Assembly: GCA_035575035.1 (NCBI GenBank)
Contig: DATLYH010000003.1
Span: 1-28,568, forward strand
Direction: 5' to 3'
Source: DATLYH01 sp035575035
GTDB lineage: Bacteria > Planctomycetota > Planctomycetia > Gemmatales > Gemmataceae
Length of the DNA stretch: 28,568 bases
Shown here: positions 17,801 to 24,289 of the stretch, one piece after another
Numbering within the stretch: position 1 is the stretch's first letter
Layout: each line of letters begins with the position of its first letter
Notes under the pieces: model-generated
What the model was told of the DNA's origin: nothing
Databases searched by the model: none
The model's input: only the letters and a program-made list of their open reading frames with translations
Program-made: the position numbers and the translations under genes

Positions 17801-18467
17801 CTACAGCGGCAACGGCAACTTCAACGGCAGCACGTCGGCCGACCTGGCCCATCCGGTTGAGGTTAACCCGCTGGTCTTCGCCGCCGTGCCGAGCACGGTG
17901 CGGTCGGGCGCTCCCTTCGGGGTGCGGGTAGAGCTGCGGAACGCGGCCGGGCAGCTGATCACCAACTTTAACGGCCAGGTGACCCTAGCGCTGGCGTCGG
18001 GGCCGGCCGGCGGCGTGCTGGGCGGCACCACCACGGTCAACGTTGTCGGCGGCGTGGCGTCGTTCACCGACCTGACCCTGAACCGGATCGGCCAGTACAC
18101 CTTCCGGGCCAGCACCCTGGGTGGGCAGGTAAGCATCGTCAGTCCGTTCCCGACCCGGGTGACGGCGAGCCAGCTGGCCATCACCCTCACCGGCCGGCCG
18201 CGGGTCCGCAGGCCGTTCGGCCTCCGCGTGGCCGCTGTGGACATCACCGGCGGCATCGATCCGGAGTTCAACGGGCCGGTCACCCTCACCCTGGTCAGCG
18301 GCCCCCGCCGGGCTCGCCTGACCGGCGTGCTGACGGCCAACATGGCCGGCGGTGTGGCCGAGTTCACGGGCCTGCGGGTCAACCGGCCGGGGATCTACGT
18401 CGTGCAGCTGACCGCCGGCGACCTGGTGCAGTTGTTCCAGTTCGTCACCCGCAGTCGGCGCGTCTAA
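8874..18467 (+). CDS. Giant exported beta-repeat protein with inserted Asp-box propeller
   Basis: 3,197 residues from ATG 8874 (weak site TTGAGGT upstream; the frame extends to a GTG at 8727, but only the ATG places the export motif at the N-terminus). Residues 22-45 are a basic stretch plus LEELETRLAPA, typical of large exported Gemmata-type proteins. From about 183 to 2270 there are nine autotransporter-type strand repeats (form: GxLxLxxANTYxGxT, then ALG). A beta-sandwich-like module sits at about 803-888 (VPDTLRVYYPPGTRIFDSG). Residues about 1113-1937 are a BNR/sortilin-like beta-propeller with seven Asp boxes (e.g. TTDSGRTW, STDGGATW, SNDRGATW) set inside one repeat. Six Ig-like repeats follow at about 2416-2998, then two beta-sandwich domains to the end. 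I find no cysteine, no LPXTG and no C-terminal barrel. Probable role: surface adhesin or matrix protein. Confidence 0.9.
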   Translation: MNWFSWKGWLPSVLRTRTQTFKRPAKRKSRRRLSLEELETRLAPATHVWTGLGGNNNWTTAANWQNNFRPNPADGPDDLVFPAGASRLSSTNDFAPNTVFNSISFDGSGYTLSGNPITLGGPVAGTGFIIANQGASNNVIAFGIQMGGAAGNRQFFTVGTLGANLTISGALSGTTGVELSKDGPGTLILTANNSAFTGPISVAGGSLKITHALALGNTAAATTVLANAQLQIENIAGGSILEPLILNGPGVANDGALLNVAGNNTWAGPITLDSNSTIGTNANSTLTITGQIGDRGAGHGLTKEGGGRLILDPLGGAATVGNTYRGLTQVNAGTLTVRHSHSLGTGDAGTVVNSNTNRSGTLELEFVTGAGRTDPFRRADGFTVPDELLTLNGPGREGLDVFFFRVSGALNNLAGNNVWERDVTFWSSPSAVPDLPFPPFAFTHLVIGVEANTSLTINGVISENSGGKPYTFDKERPGRLILTRANTYTGRTQIVHGAINIRDSQALGAPVGPGGSDTIVFDGAALELEIDNRPDSIVTGSVNRLNVGEAVTITGRGLNNTGALRSISGLNEYSGIITLTSSVGAIGVDPDPTPLATDNYYTDDYHLRVTGVIRDDPTQVPSSPPAFLAKVGTGHLILTAVNTYTGTTTIERGWVSIENDQALGGRLLGRRETLIDGALRQEFIDIGDSAQSRTIVFDGAALHLRAPTPGGRLTVAENLTLQGRGITHPNPKISQKGALMNIGGDNIIGGLNTSLGQITFNGQVGVGVELVGSATVSELTLTGTMDDQPGALTISRDATGGEAEDRFLVDTGATSGTIIINYDFLTVPDTLRVYYPPGTRIFDSGLVSGANTVTIPYGPGPSTLVEIVINEGSGLTGTAWLYNLTIIPNLPSQGAFTKLGSKRLRVQGDGTFNGVVDVAEGVLRIQNDTALGSTSGGTIIRNGAALELDQTVSQLNGGIVAGIQVGQESLTLNGPGNTTNGPLIATLTSVSHDNVWRGPISLVTNVNIDVKTNSRLMLYGTLSDTANSAPAGSGLTKLGEGKLLLGGANTYRGATLINQGVVIVQHGQALGQPTAGTVVAAGASLELQGDITVAGESLTLQGAGTTTAPNIPLRWFAQGPAPVTNGQTPGNQAVSGRITGVAVDPSDPNVIYVSAAGGGAWRTKNGGQTWEPLIDNVPGASVQNMFTGAIAVAPTDPRIIYVALGEANNSHDAYYGRGILKTTDSGRTWTLIGNTEFERRTISKIVVDPENPHRIYVAVNGSGARAEDLAGNGGIWRANTQNPANIAWQNLTVGRSPADDTSITFSEFDDYTDLVVVRDPDFIRRPFNPAVPNSRARIIFFAVGTASRTGLGSLPFQNAVYSSLDDGGTWNRNGFVSTEVLRNNVTIPRQGMIKIAIGWNPPPAPNGITATNPGSFTVYAVTAYHDLYPFPTPNPTGTETALRNTFREVQRTTVTWDATNNVWVVGGWGNTTGQPSGDIMGSRAGSPSPPGSNNNPPLGQGHTDAVIAVDPLNPNLVFIGGLGQPTTPGPVMSTDGGATWSDIGVGAGGNGTRPGFHAMTFDSNRRLLVGTDGGIWRLDPATPATWNNLNGNLEIAQLNGLATHPSNPFVAVAGLEDNGVAIYNGNPAGWVRVEDDSSGKVYIDQRNPAIMYHVQDAFNAPALLRRSTQGGAPGTWTTVMTDELRGPFGGPPHFLLPDPYYFPLVLDPINTARLVAYGLFRTSYRSLSMWESNDRGATWFEIDPDLEILGTVRSIGLAGFQGNFTADPDFPAVIDKGANTYDPDTLYVAADDGVYVTKDHGLNWVRRNNGLPPTATFIDITVDPRNRDTAYVVAQGFGTAKVFKTTDAARSWTDITSNLPDVPAYKILVDPRNGDVFLGNDNGVYRLQGGSGTTWTRFGAGLPNVQVKELVLNPALNTLAAGTYGRGMFQLWLDDSIPNGGALRAVSGSSVWTGPVTLTGNVTIRAEAGAQVTLVGSVAENVAANDFKITKTGAGRLVLAAPNTYGGSTLTTDTEVVEGVLTVRDPAALGSPVSGTVVQAGAALETQSNVAGEPLTLNGDGIPFNNHNTGALRNVSNFNTYSGPITLATNTTIGVDSGSQLIITGVITDGAATRTLTKELTGTLVLRAANTYDGATFVNQGALSVQHAQALGAGGTAANGTQVLDGAQLQLAGGVTVVGEHLTLSGTGIVATGALLNVSGNNTWRGPVVLASLPGFAPPTIPPPFVSFNVAQAADILTIDGVISGSLGLTKIGPGRMILRQANTYTGVTTINAGVLQVDGSIGNVELNGGTLGGGGTVGTITSRTPGGVVNPGPTPTILRSGNVVWNGATTFFVDLGGSTPGTNQDQLQVTGTINLGGANLTGAIPAGAAINDTLVIITATGGVTGTFAQGNQVTISGRRFEILYSANNVVLAPERTATTTTLTQSVNPSVFGQPVSFVAVVRPVGGTPITSGINVVFTIDGQQTTVPVMNGQAVLTTSSLTVGSHSISASFAGTSALSGSSAGPITHTVNKANTQLTAQSSANPSAAGQPVTITVTVSAVSPGAGTPTGTILYRIDGALQNPVTLTNGRVDIVLTGLSQGTHTLAFAYMGDANFNTSSLSSFTQTVNPFAATTTLTSSDTDVFFGEALTLTATVTPQGTGAPTPTGTVTFRDTRTNQVLGTVNLDANGTAVLNPSLAAGTYTIVARYNGNSDYSPSTSNPVDQIVRQITTTTTLTTSNANARFGEAVIKATVTPAVTFGGTPTGTVTFRDTRTNQVLGTVDLDAMGMAVLSPPLAVGTYTIVATYNGTANFAGSTSNAIDQTVLRAISTTTLTSTNADAVFGEAVIKATVNPVGASGTVTFTDTRTNTVLGVVPVNPANGMAVLPPLAPGSYTIRADYSGDANVDASTSNTIDQTIRKADTTVVVTASATPSFTGQPVTFTATVAAVPPGAGVPGGTVTFFVDGTEAATNVPVVNGRASFVTASLTAGTHQIRAVYSGNGNFNGSTSADLAHPVEVNPLVFAAVPSTVRSGAPFGVRVELRNAAGQLITNFNGQVTLALASGPAGGVLGGTTTVNVVGGVASFTDLTLNRIGQYTFRASTLGGQVSIVSPFPTRVTASQLAITLTGRPRVRRPFGLRVAAVDITGGIDPEFNGPVTLTLVSGPRRARLTGVLTANMAGGVAEFTGLRVNRPGIYVVQLTAGDLVQLFQFVTRSRRV
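16720..17560 (+). repeat. Near-identical Ig-like repeats within the giant gene
   Basis: Ig-like units 3, 4 and 5 of the giant protein share stretches such as TGTVTFRDTRTNQVLGTV (units 3 and 4). The DNA is nearly identical over about 40 nt, at about 16816 and 17108. This points to recent tandem duplication or gene conversion and makes the region prone to copy-number change and mis-assembly. Confidence 0.7.
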
Positions 18468-18494
18468 CCGGAACATCTTGGGTCCAAGCCTGAA

Positions 18495-18530
18495 GCGTCC
18501 GCGACGGGGAGCGTCACCCCTCGCGGACGC
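18495..18530. terminator. Hairpin after the giant gene
   Basis: GCGTCCGCGA (18495-18504) pairs with TCGCGGACGC (18521-18530), with an inner GGGG/CCCC helix around a 7-nt loop. It lies 28 nt past the stop codon at 18467. No T-run follows, so it may be a dispersed palindrome used as a 3'-end stabiliser or a Rho-linked end rather than a classical terminator. Confidence 0.4.
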
Positions 18531-18567
18531 TCCAGGCGCTGATTTATGCTGCCGCCTGAAGTGGACG

Positions 18568-18788
18568 AATGTTCCGCGCGGAACATTGGGGAGCCGCGAC
18601 CGTGAGGGAGCGGACTACATGGACGAATGTTCCGCGCGGAACATTGGCCCTTCCTGGCAGCAGCTCCCCGAGCCGCGACCGTAAACCAAGCCGCGACCGT
18701 AAACCAAGCCGCGACCGTAAACCAATAAACCGAGCCGCGACCGTGAGGGAGCGGACTACATGGACGAATGTTCCGCGCGGAACATTGG
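18568..18788. repeat. Array of three perfect 20-bp palindromes (parS-like)
   Basis: AATGTTCCGCGCGGAACATT occurs at 18568-18587, 18626-18645 and 18767-18786, each preceded by TGGACG and followed by GG. Copies 2 and 3 lie in an exact 57-bp direct repeat (18591-18647 and 18732-18788). The inner TGTTCCGCGCGGAACA matches the bacterial parS consensus TGTTTCACGTGAAACA at 12 of 16 positions, and all four differences are symmetric transitions. ParB binding is only a hypothesis; the element could equally be a dispersed REP-like repeat or the operator of another dimeric regulator. Confidence 0.8.
18671..18724. repeat. 18-bp tandem repeat, three exact copies
   Basis: AGCCGCGACCGTAAACCA is repeated at 18671-18688, 18689-18706 and 18707-18724. 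The first 11 bases, AGCCGCGACCG, also begin the longer units at 18592 and 18733. It has no spacers, so it is not a CRISPR array. Confidence 0.9.
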
Positions 18789-19372
18789 ACCCCACCGGCG
18801 TGGAACCTGGACACCCAGCGCCCGACTAAATTCGGAACCAGCGTGTTCTCTCGGAGCCTCCCGGGGGTGGATTGTCGGCCCAGGGTAGGCGTCGCAATAG
18901 TTGGTGGGACGCCTGATCTCATGTGTTGCCGGCTCCAGAAGGCGTTCCACTGCCCTTTCTCGCCCCGGTAAAGCACCCGCACCTGGCAGACGGCATGTAC
19001 CCCGTCTTCTCCCCAGCGCAAGAAGTAGGCGCACGGGCAGGGGATGCGGCCCAACAGGCTCCGGGGCATTCGGGCGGAAGCTGTTAGTTGGGGCTCGGCC
19101 TTTTGTTTGGGGGTGAGGGGCCTCCGTGACGAAGGGGGGTGGATTTTCCTCGGACGCATCCGTCTGCCCGCTCGTGTACCAATCATCCACCCACTTTCGA
19201 GACGCTCACCCCCCGATGCTCACCCTTTCGATTTTTCGTTGCCGGTTTTCGGTTGACCGGGGATAATTTAAGGTTTCTGATTGGCCTTGAGGACGCGCCA
19301 CGCAGGGCGCTTCTCCTCCGGGCTGCTTCCGTGCGGCCGGAGAACCTCGGAACCACAACTCACCGATCGACC
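18789..19372. other. Non-coding stretch upstream of the phosphofructokinase gene
   Basis: No well-supported gene is seen. On the minus strand around 19186-18930 one frame has a protein-like patch (PCPCAYFLRWGEDGVHAV, then a VRVLYRGEKGQWNAF-type segment). It runs into the repeat array without a sensible end, so it may be a gene fragment. The plus strand upstream of 19373 should carry the phosphofructokinase promoter and a leader; GGATAATTTAAGG at 19259-19271 is A+T-rich but lacks a properly spaced partner. Confidence 0.35.
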
Positions 19373-20656
19373 ATGGCCGAACAGCTTCGCGGTAACGCCG
19401 TGGTGGCCCAGTCAGGCGGGCCGACCGCGGTCATCAATGCCAGTGCCTGTGGCGTCATCCAGGAGTGCCTCCGCCAAAGCGCCATTGCCGACATCTACGG
19501 CGCCAACAACGGCATCCTCGGCATCGTTCATGAAGACCTCTTTGACCTCCGGGCCGAGTCGGCCGAGACTATCGAGGGGTTGCGGCGCACGCCGTCGGCC
19601 GCCATCGGCTCCTGCCGCTACAAGCTCGGCGACTTGACCAACGACCGTGACAAGTACCAGCGCCTGCTCGATGTCTTCCGCGCCCACAACATCCGCTACT
19701 TCTTTTACATCGGCGGCAATGACTCAATGGACACCGCCGACAAGCTCAACCGACTGGCCCAGGCGGAAAACTACGAGCTGCGGGTCATGGGGGTGCCCAA
19801 GACCATCGACAACGATCTGGTAGCGACCGACCACTGCCCTGGCTACGGCAGCGTGGCCAAGTTCCTGGCCACTGTCGTCATGGAGGCCGGCCGCGACACC
19901 GAAGCGATGTACACCTTCGACCCGGTCACCATTGTCGAGGCGATGGGCCGCAACGCCGGCTGGATCGCTGCCGCCGCCGGCCTGGCCCGCCGCCAGGAAG
20001 AGGACGCTCCTCACCTGATCTATGTGCCGGAAATCCCCTTCTCGGTCGAGCGCTTCCTCAACGATGTCCGCGAAGTGCACCGCCGGCTGGGGCGCTGCCT
20101 GGTGGTTGCCAGCGAGGGGCTGGTGGACGAGAAGGGGGAGTACATCACGGCCCAAACGGGCAAGTTCGCCACCGACGCCTTCGGCCACCGGCAGCTCGGC
20201 GGTATCGCCGACTTCTTGCAACGGCTGGTAGAGCAGGAAATCGGCATCAAATGCCGCTATAATAAATTAGGCACCTTCCAGCGGAACGCCATCCACTTCG
20301 CCTCACGGACCGATAGCGACGAAGCCTATCTGTGCGGCCAGGAGGCGGTCCGCCGGGCGGTGGCCGGAACCACCGGTTTCATGGTGACGCTGGTCCGGGA
20401 GAGCGACCGGCCCTACCGCTGCGGCACGGGGTTGGCGCCGCTGGCGGAAGTGGCCAACGGCGTCAAGTACCTGCCGCGTCATTACATGGACGTGGCAGGG
20501 ACGCAAATCACTGAGGCGATGCGGCAGTATGCCGGGCCGCTGATTGTGGGCGAGGTGCCGATCCGCATCGGCCCGGACGGGCTGCCGGAGTTCGTCCGCT
20601 TTCAAAGGCGGCCGGTGCCCAAGAAGCTGCCGGCGTTCGTGGGGAAGGGAAAGTGA
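19373..20656 (+). CDS. 6-phosphofructokinase, probably PPi-dependent
   Basis: A 427-residue PFK-family enzyme that phosphorylates fructose 6-phosphate in glycolysis. Motifs in order: SGGPTAVINAS (14-24), GGNDSMDTA (114-122), PKTIDNDL (142-149), GYGSVAKF (158-165) and MGRNAGW (191-197). The PKTIDND lysine and the Asp at position 117 (where ATP enzymes have Gly) are the known marks of pyrophosphate-dependent PFKs, so a reversible PPi-PFK is inferred. Asn116 instead of the usual Asp (GGND, not GGDD) puts it in a distinct subgroup. The ATG at 19373 is used because family similarity begins within ten residues; the upstream extension looks non-coding and no strong ribosome-binding site is seen. It stands first of three plus-strand genes but need not share function with them. 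Confidence 0.92.
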   Translation: MAEQLRGNAVVAQSGGPTAVINASACGVIQECLRQSAIADIYGANNGILGIVHEDLFDLRAESAETIEGLRRTPSAAIGSCRYKLGDLTNDRDKYQRLLDVFRAHNIRYFFYIGGNDSMDTADKLNRLAQAENYELRVMGVPKTIDNDLVATDHCPGYGSVAKFLATVVMEAGRDTEAMYTFDPVTIVEAMGRNAGWIAAAAGLARRQEEDAPHLIYVPEIPFSVERFLNDVREVHRRLGRCLVVASEGLVDEKGEYITAQTGKFATDAFGHRQLGGIADFLQRLVEQEIGIKCRYNKLGTFQRNAIHFASRTDSDEAYLCGQEAVRRAVAGTTGFMVTLVRESDRPYRCGTGLAPLAEVANGVKYLPRHYMDVAGTQITEAMRQYAGPLIVGEVPIRIGPDGLPEFVRFQRRPVPKKLPAFVGKGK

Positions 20657-20682
20657 TTGGTCCGCAGAGCTTCTGACGAAAT

Positions 20683-20728
20683 GGCGAGCGGCCGGTGTCA
20701 ACCGGCCGGCTGACGCCGGCCGCTCGCC
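20683..20728. repeat. GCCGGC-rich dispersed palindrome
   Basis: GGCGAGCGGCCGG (20683-20695) and CCGGCCGCTCGCC (20716-20728) form a 13-bp inverted repeat around a 20-nt centre that is itself partly palindromic. A related copy appears at 28517-28543. It lies between the phosphofructokinase and the GH10-like gene. It may serve as a 3'-end hairpin, but its type (no T-run, second copy elsewhere) suggests a REP-like element. Confidence 0.75.
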
Positions 20729-20767
20729 AAACTACGAACACGGGCTAAAGACTCCGGACTCGAAGGC

Positions 20768-22258
20768 ATGGGCAAGCAAACGTTTCTCCTGCCGCCGGGG
20801 CTGAGTGCCGATGTGCTGCGGGAACTGGAGCGGGCCTGCGTGGCGGGCGGACAGGACAACATGCCCTGGCCAACCGAGACCCGCATTGAGAACGGCCGGC
20901 TCATCGTCCGCCGCGGCGTGGACGAGAGCGGCTATCTGGTGGTGCCGTGGGACATCGACGGCGCTGGCCGGCTCATGGGCACCAGCGCCACCCTCATGGA
21001 GCGCGCCCAGCCTTATCACTTCCAGATCGAGCTGGCCCGCGGCAAGATCAACCAACTCCGCTGCCAGGCTGCCGACTGGGAGCTGGGCGGCTTGCAGATC
21101 CCGCCGGAGCTGGAGCAGAAAATCCGCGAGGCCGGGCGGACCTTCGGCAAGGCTATCGCCGTCTACCCCTCCGAGCAAGCCGGCCCGCTGGCCCAGCAGG
21201 CCCTGACCCAGGCTTACCAGGCCGCCGACGAGTTGGTCCACGTTTACATTGAGCAGGCATTCCAGATCCGCCACCAGCGCCAGCCTCGCTTTGAGACGAT
21301 CCTCGGTTGCCGGCTGGGGGCGGTTGTCCCGGAGGGGGAGGAAGCGGCGGCCCTGGGACGGGCCTGCAACGGCGTGGCCATCCCTTTTTGCTGGAGCGAT
21401 GTCGAGCCCGAGCAGGGCACCTTCCACTGGGAGCCGCACGACGAACTGCTGGACTGGGCGGCTGCCAGGGGGTTGCAGGTCACTGCCGGGCCGCTGATCG
21501 ATTTCTCGTCGGCCCGGCTGCCCGGCTGGCTGTGGTTGTGGGAACGCGACCTGCCCAGCCTGGCCACCTACATGTGCCAGTATGTCGAGCAGGTGGTCAA
21601 GCGCTACCGCAAGCGCATCCGCCGCTGGCAGATCACCGCCGCCAGCAACTGGGCCAATGTGCTGTCGCTGGGCGAGGACGAGCTGCTCTGGCTGACCGTC
21701 CGCCTGGCCGAGGTCGCCCGCCAGATCGACCCGACGCTGGAGCTGATCGTCGGCATTGCCCAGCCCTGGGGCGAGTACATGGCTCTGGAGGACCGCATCC
21801 AGTCGCCGTTCATCTTCGCCGACACCTTGATCCGCTCGGCGTTGAACCTGTCGGCGCTGGACATCGAAATCATCATGGGGGTGGCGCCGCGCGGCAGCTA
21901 CTGCCGGGACCTGCTGGAAACATGGCGGATGTTAAACCTGTACGTGTTGCTGGGGGTGCCGCTGCGGGTGACGTTGGGCTACCCGGCCGCCAAGGCGCCG
22001 GACCCGCGGGCCGACCCCGACCAGTGCGTGGTCACCGGCCACTGGCACGGCGGCTACAGTCCGGCCATCCAGGCCGACTGGGCGTCCGACTTCGCGGCGT
22101 TGGCCCTGTGCCGGCCCCAGGTGCAGGCGGTCCACTGGGTCCACCTCAGCGATGCCCACCCGCACCAGTTCCCCCACTGCGGCCTGTTCGACGCCAAGGG
22201 AAATCCGCGCCCGGTGCTGCAGCGCTTGCAGGCGCTGCGCGAGCAGCACCTCAGCTGA
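20768..22258 (+). CDS. GH10-like protein lacking catalytic glutamates
   Basis: 496 residues, no signal peptide. Residues 1-170 form an N-terminal region with strands (RLIVRRGVDESGYLVVPWDI) and long helices. Residues about 175-490 follow the GH10 endo-xylanase barrel: a WSDVEPEQGTFHWEPHDELLDWA segment (209-231), PLIDF...LPGWL (242-255), a WQITAASN segment (287-294) where GH10 has WDVVNE, VPLRVTLGYP (397-406) where GH10 has the ITELD nucleophile strand, and a C-terminal HWVHLSDA and GLFDAKGNPRP ending typical of the family. Both catalytic Glu positions are replaced, so hydrolysis by the usual mechanism is unlikely. It may bind carbohydrate or have a new activity. The ATG at 20768 has a weak site. 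The fold assignment is by motif order. Confidence 0.65.
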   Translation: MGKQTFLLPPGLSADVLRELERACVAGGQDNMPWPTETRIENGRLIVRRGVDESGYLVVPWDIDGAGRLMGTSATLMERAQPYHFQIELARGKINQLRCQAADWELGGLQIPPELEQKIREAGRTFGKAIAVYPSEQAGPLAQQALTQAYQAADELVHVYIEQAFQIRHQRQPRFETILGCRLGAVVPEGEEAAALGRACNGVAIPFCWSDVEPEQGTFHWEPHDELLDWAAARGLQVTAGPLIDFSSARLPGWLWLWERDLPSLATYMCQYVEQVVKRYRKRIRRWQITAASNWANVLSLGEDELLWLTVRLAEVARQIDPTLELIVGIAQPWGEYMALEDRIQSPFIFADTLIRSALNLSALDIEIIMGVAPRGSYCRDLLETWRMLNLYVLLGVPLRVTLGYPAAKAPDPRADPDQCVVTGHWHGGYSPAIQADWASDFAALALCRPQVQAVHWVHLSDAHPHQFPHCGLFDAKGNPRPVLQRLQALREQHLS

Positions 22259-22382
22259 GCCGGCGGCCCCGATCCCGCACCGAGGCGGTTCCGCGGCCCG
22301 AGCGCGAACCCAAATGCCGCAGCGGGGGTCCGTTTCCTCGTCATAGAAAACTTCCTTCCGTCAACTCCCGAAGGAGGATGTT

Positions 22383-23846
22383 ATGGGCAAGGATACCTAC
22401 CACGGTCCGCTGGAGCAGGTTGACGAGTACTGCTGGCGGATCCCGAAGAGCTACAAGCCGGGCATGCGGGTTGATGGTTTAATCTTCGCCAACGAGCGGC
22501 TGCTGGAGCAGATCAAGCAGGACCAGGCCCCCGAACAGGTGGCCAACGTCGCTTTCCTGCCCGGCATCCAGTACGCCAGCCTGGCCATGCCCGACATCCA
22601 CTGGGGCTACGGCTTCTGCATCGGCGGCGTCTGCGCGACCGACCCCGATGAGGGGGGGGTAATCACACCTGGAGGAATCGGGTTTGACATAAACTGCGGC
22701 GTCCGGCTGGTCCGGTCCAATCTCTTTTACCAGGACGTCAAACCCCACCTGCGCACGCTGATCGACGAACTGTTCCGCCAGGTGCCGACCGGCGTCGGCA
22801 AGTCGGGGCGCTATCACTTCGACAAGAAGGAGCTGCGCCACCTCTTGGCCGAGGGGCCCAGCTACCTGGTGCAACGCGGCCTGGCCACCCCACGTGACAT
22901 CGACTACACCGAGGCCCGCGGCCGGCTTGATGGCGCCGACCCCGACGCCGTCAGCGACCGCGCTCTGGCCCGCGGCGCCGAGCAGTGTGGCACCCTCGGC
23001 TCGGGCAACCACTTCCTTGAGGTGCAGGTCGTCGATCATATCTTCGACGAGGAGGCGGCTCGGCAGATGGGGCTAGAGAAGGACATGGTCTGCGTCATGA
23101 TCCACTCCGGCTCGCGCGGCCTGGGCTACCAGGTCTGCGACGATGCCCTGCACATGCTCCGCAAGGCCCCCGAGAAGTACGGCATCGTCCTGCCCGACCG
23201 GCAGCTGGCCTGCGCCCCCGTCAACAGCCCCGAGGGGCAGCAGTACATCGCCGCCATGCGGGCGGCTGCCAACTTCGCCTGGTGCAACCGCCAACTGCTG
23301 ATGGCCCAGACGCGCGAGGTCTTTGAGAAGGTCTTCGGCCGGCCGTGGACCGAATTGCAGATGAACCTGGTCTATGATGTCTGCCACAATATTGCCAAGT
23401 TCGAGGAGCATACCATCGGCGGCCAGCGCAAGCGCGTCTGGGTTCACCGCAAGGGGGCAACGCGGGCCTTCCCGCCGGACCACCCGGAGATCCCCGCCGC
23501 TTACCGCAAGATCGGCCAGCCGGTGATCATCCCCGGCGACATGGGGCGGGCCAGCTGGGTGCTGGTCGGCCAGCCGGGAAGCATGGCGAAGACATTCGGC
23601 ACCACCTGCCACGGGGCCGGCCGGGCGATGAGCCGCACCGCCGCCGTGAAGGAGGCAAGCGGTCGGCGTATCGACAAGGAGCTCGAGGCCAAGGGGATCA
23701 TCGCCCGCGCCCAGAGTCACAAGGGGCTGGCGGAGGAGCAGCCCAAGGCGTACAAGAACGTCGATGATGTGGTCGAGGTCGTGGACCGAGCCGGCCTGAG
23801 CAAGAAGGTTGCCCGGCTGCGGCCCATCGGCGTCATCAAGGGGTGA
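22383..23846 (+). CDS. rtcB: RtcB RNA-splicing/repair ligase
   Basis: 487 residues, full length for RtcB, which joins RNA 2',3'-cyclic phosphate or 3'-phosphate ends to 5'-OH ends using GTP and Mn2+. Key residues are present: Asp102 and Cys105 in FDINCGVR, His210 in GSGNHFLE, His241 in IHSGSRGLG, His335 in YDVCHNIA, and the guanylated His410 in CHGAGRAMSR. The ATG at 22383 has an ideal AAGGAGG site 6 nt before it. No archease gene lies nearby and no RtcA or RtcR is seen, so the classic rtcBA operon is absent. It starts 124 nt after the GH10-like gene and may have its own promoter. Likely role: tRNA or rRNA repair under stress. Confidence 0.97.
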   Translation: MGKDTYHGPLEQVDEYCWRIPKSYKPGMRVDGLIFANERLLEQIKQDQAPEQVANVAFLPGIQYASLAMPDIHWGYGFCIGGVCATDPDEGGVITPGGIGFDINCGVRLVRSNLFYQDVKPHLRTLIDELFRQVPTGVGKSGRYHFDKKELRHLLAEGPSYLVQRGLATPRDIDYTEARGRLDGADPDAVSDRALARGAEQCGTLGSGNHFLEVQVVDHIFDEEAARQMGLEKDMVCVMIHSGSRGLGYQVCDDALHMLRKAPEKYGIVLPDRQLACAPVNSPEGQQYIAAMRAAANFAWCNRQLLMAQTREVFEKVFGRPWTELQMNLVYDVCHNIAKFEEHTIGGQRKRVWVHRKGATRAFPPDHPEIPAAYRKIGQPVIIPGDMGRASWVLVGQPGSMAKTFGTTCHGAGRAMSRTAAVKEASGRRIDKELEAKGIIARAQSHKGLAEEQPKAYKNVDDVVEVVDRAGLSKKVARLRPIGVIKG

Positions 23847-24289
23847 TCCTGAATCGCTGCCCCCAACGAGTTTGACGCCGGAATCGCAGAAGGATGATTG
23901 GTTCAAGGAGACATTTACAGTCAAACGAAGGCGAAGAGCATGAAAAGTAAAGGTGGACGGGAAGCGGATATCAGCCAGGTCATCATCCGTCTCCCGAAGG
24001 AGCGGATCAGGGTATTCACACGGGCGCGTCATCCCAGGTGTTGACGGCGCATCCTGCCGAGGAATGGCCACGAGAAATCTGACGCCGCCAGTGAGATACC
24101 ACTCACAGACTTGAGCAAAAAACGGGCTTATGCAATAAACTGATGTTGACAACCAGCGGACCGATTTATATGAATTCTTCTTTGTAGTCAGAGGACCGGA
24201 CGGGGCGGAACCGCCAGGGCCGGGGCTCATGACTGCCGGGAATACGCAGCCTGGAAGTCTTGCGGGAAGGAGAAGCCTGCTGGAATAAG
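23847..24289. other. Non-coding gap after rtcB
   Basis: No supported gene. A 34-codon plus-strand frame (23940-24044) lacks a good start site and homology-like features. The stretch probably contains the 3' end of the rtcB transcript and possibly the promoter of the carbonic anhydrase leader. Confidence 0.4.

Noticed and set aside
14013..17852. Minus-strand open frame of 1,279 codons
   Set aside because: Same reason: an antisense shadow of the giant gene with a repetitive composition that mirrors the Ig-like repeats.
18591..18788. CRISPR array
   Set aside because: Repeats are either directly tandem or spaced irregularly with shared flanks, with no regular unique spacers and no cas genes in the window.
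23940..24044. 34-residue plus-strand frame after rtcB
   Set aside because: Weak ribosome-binding site, no recognisable features and no supporting context.
23073..24230. Minus-strand frame of 385 codons overlapping rtcB
   Set aside because: Mostly antisense to rtcB, which is certain; the part outside has no protein-like features.
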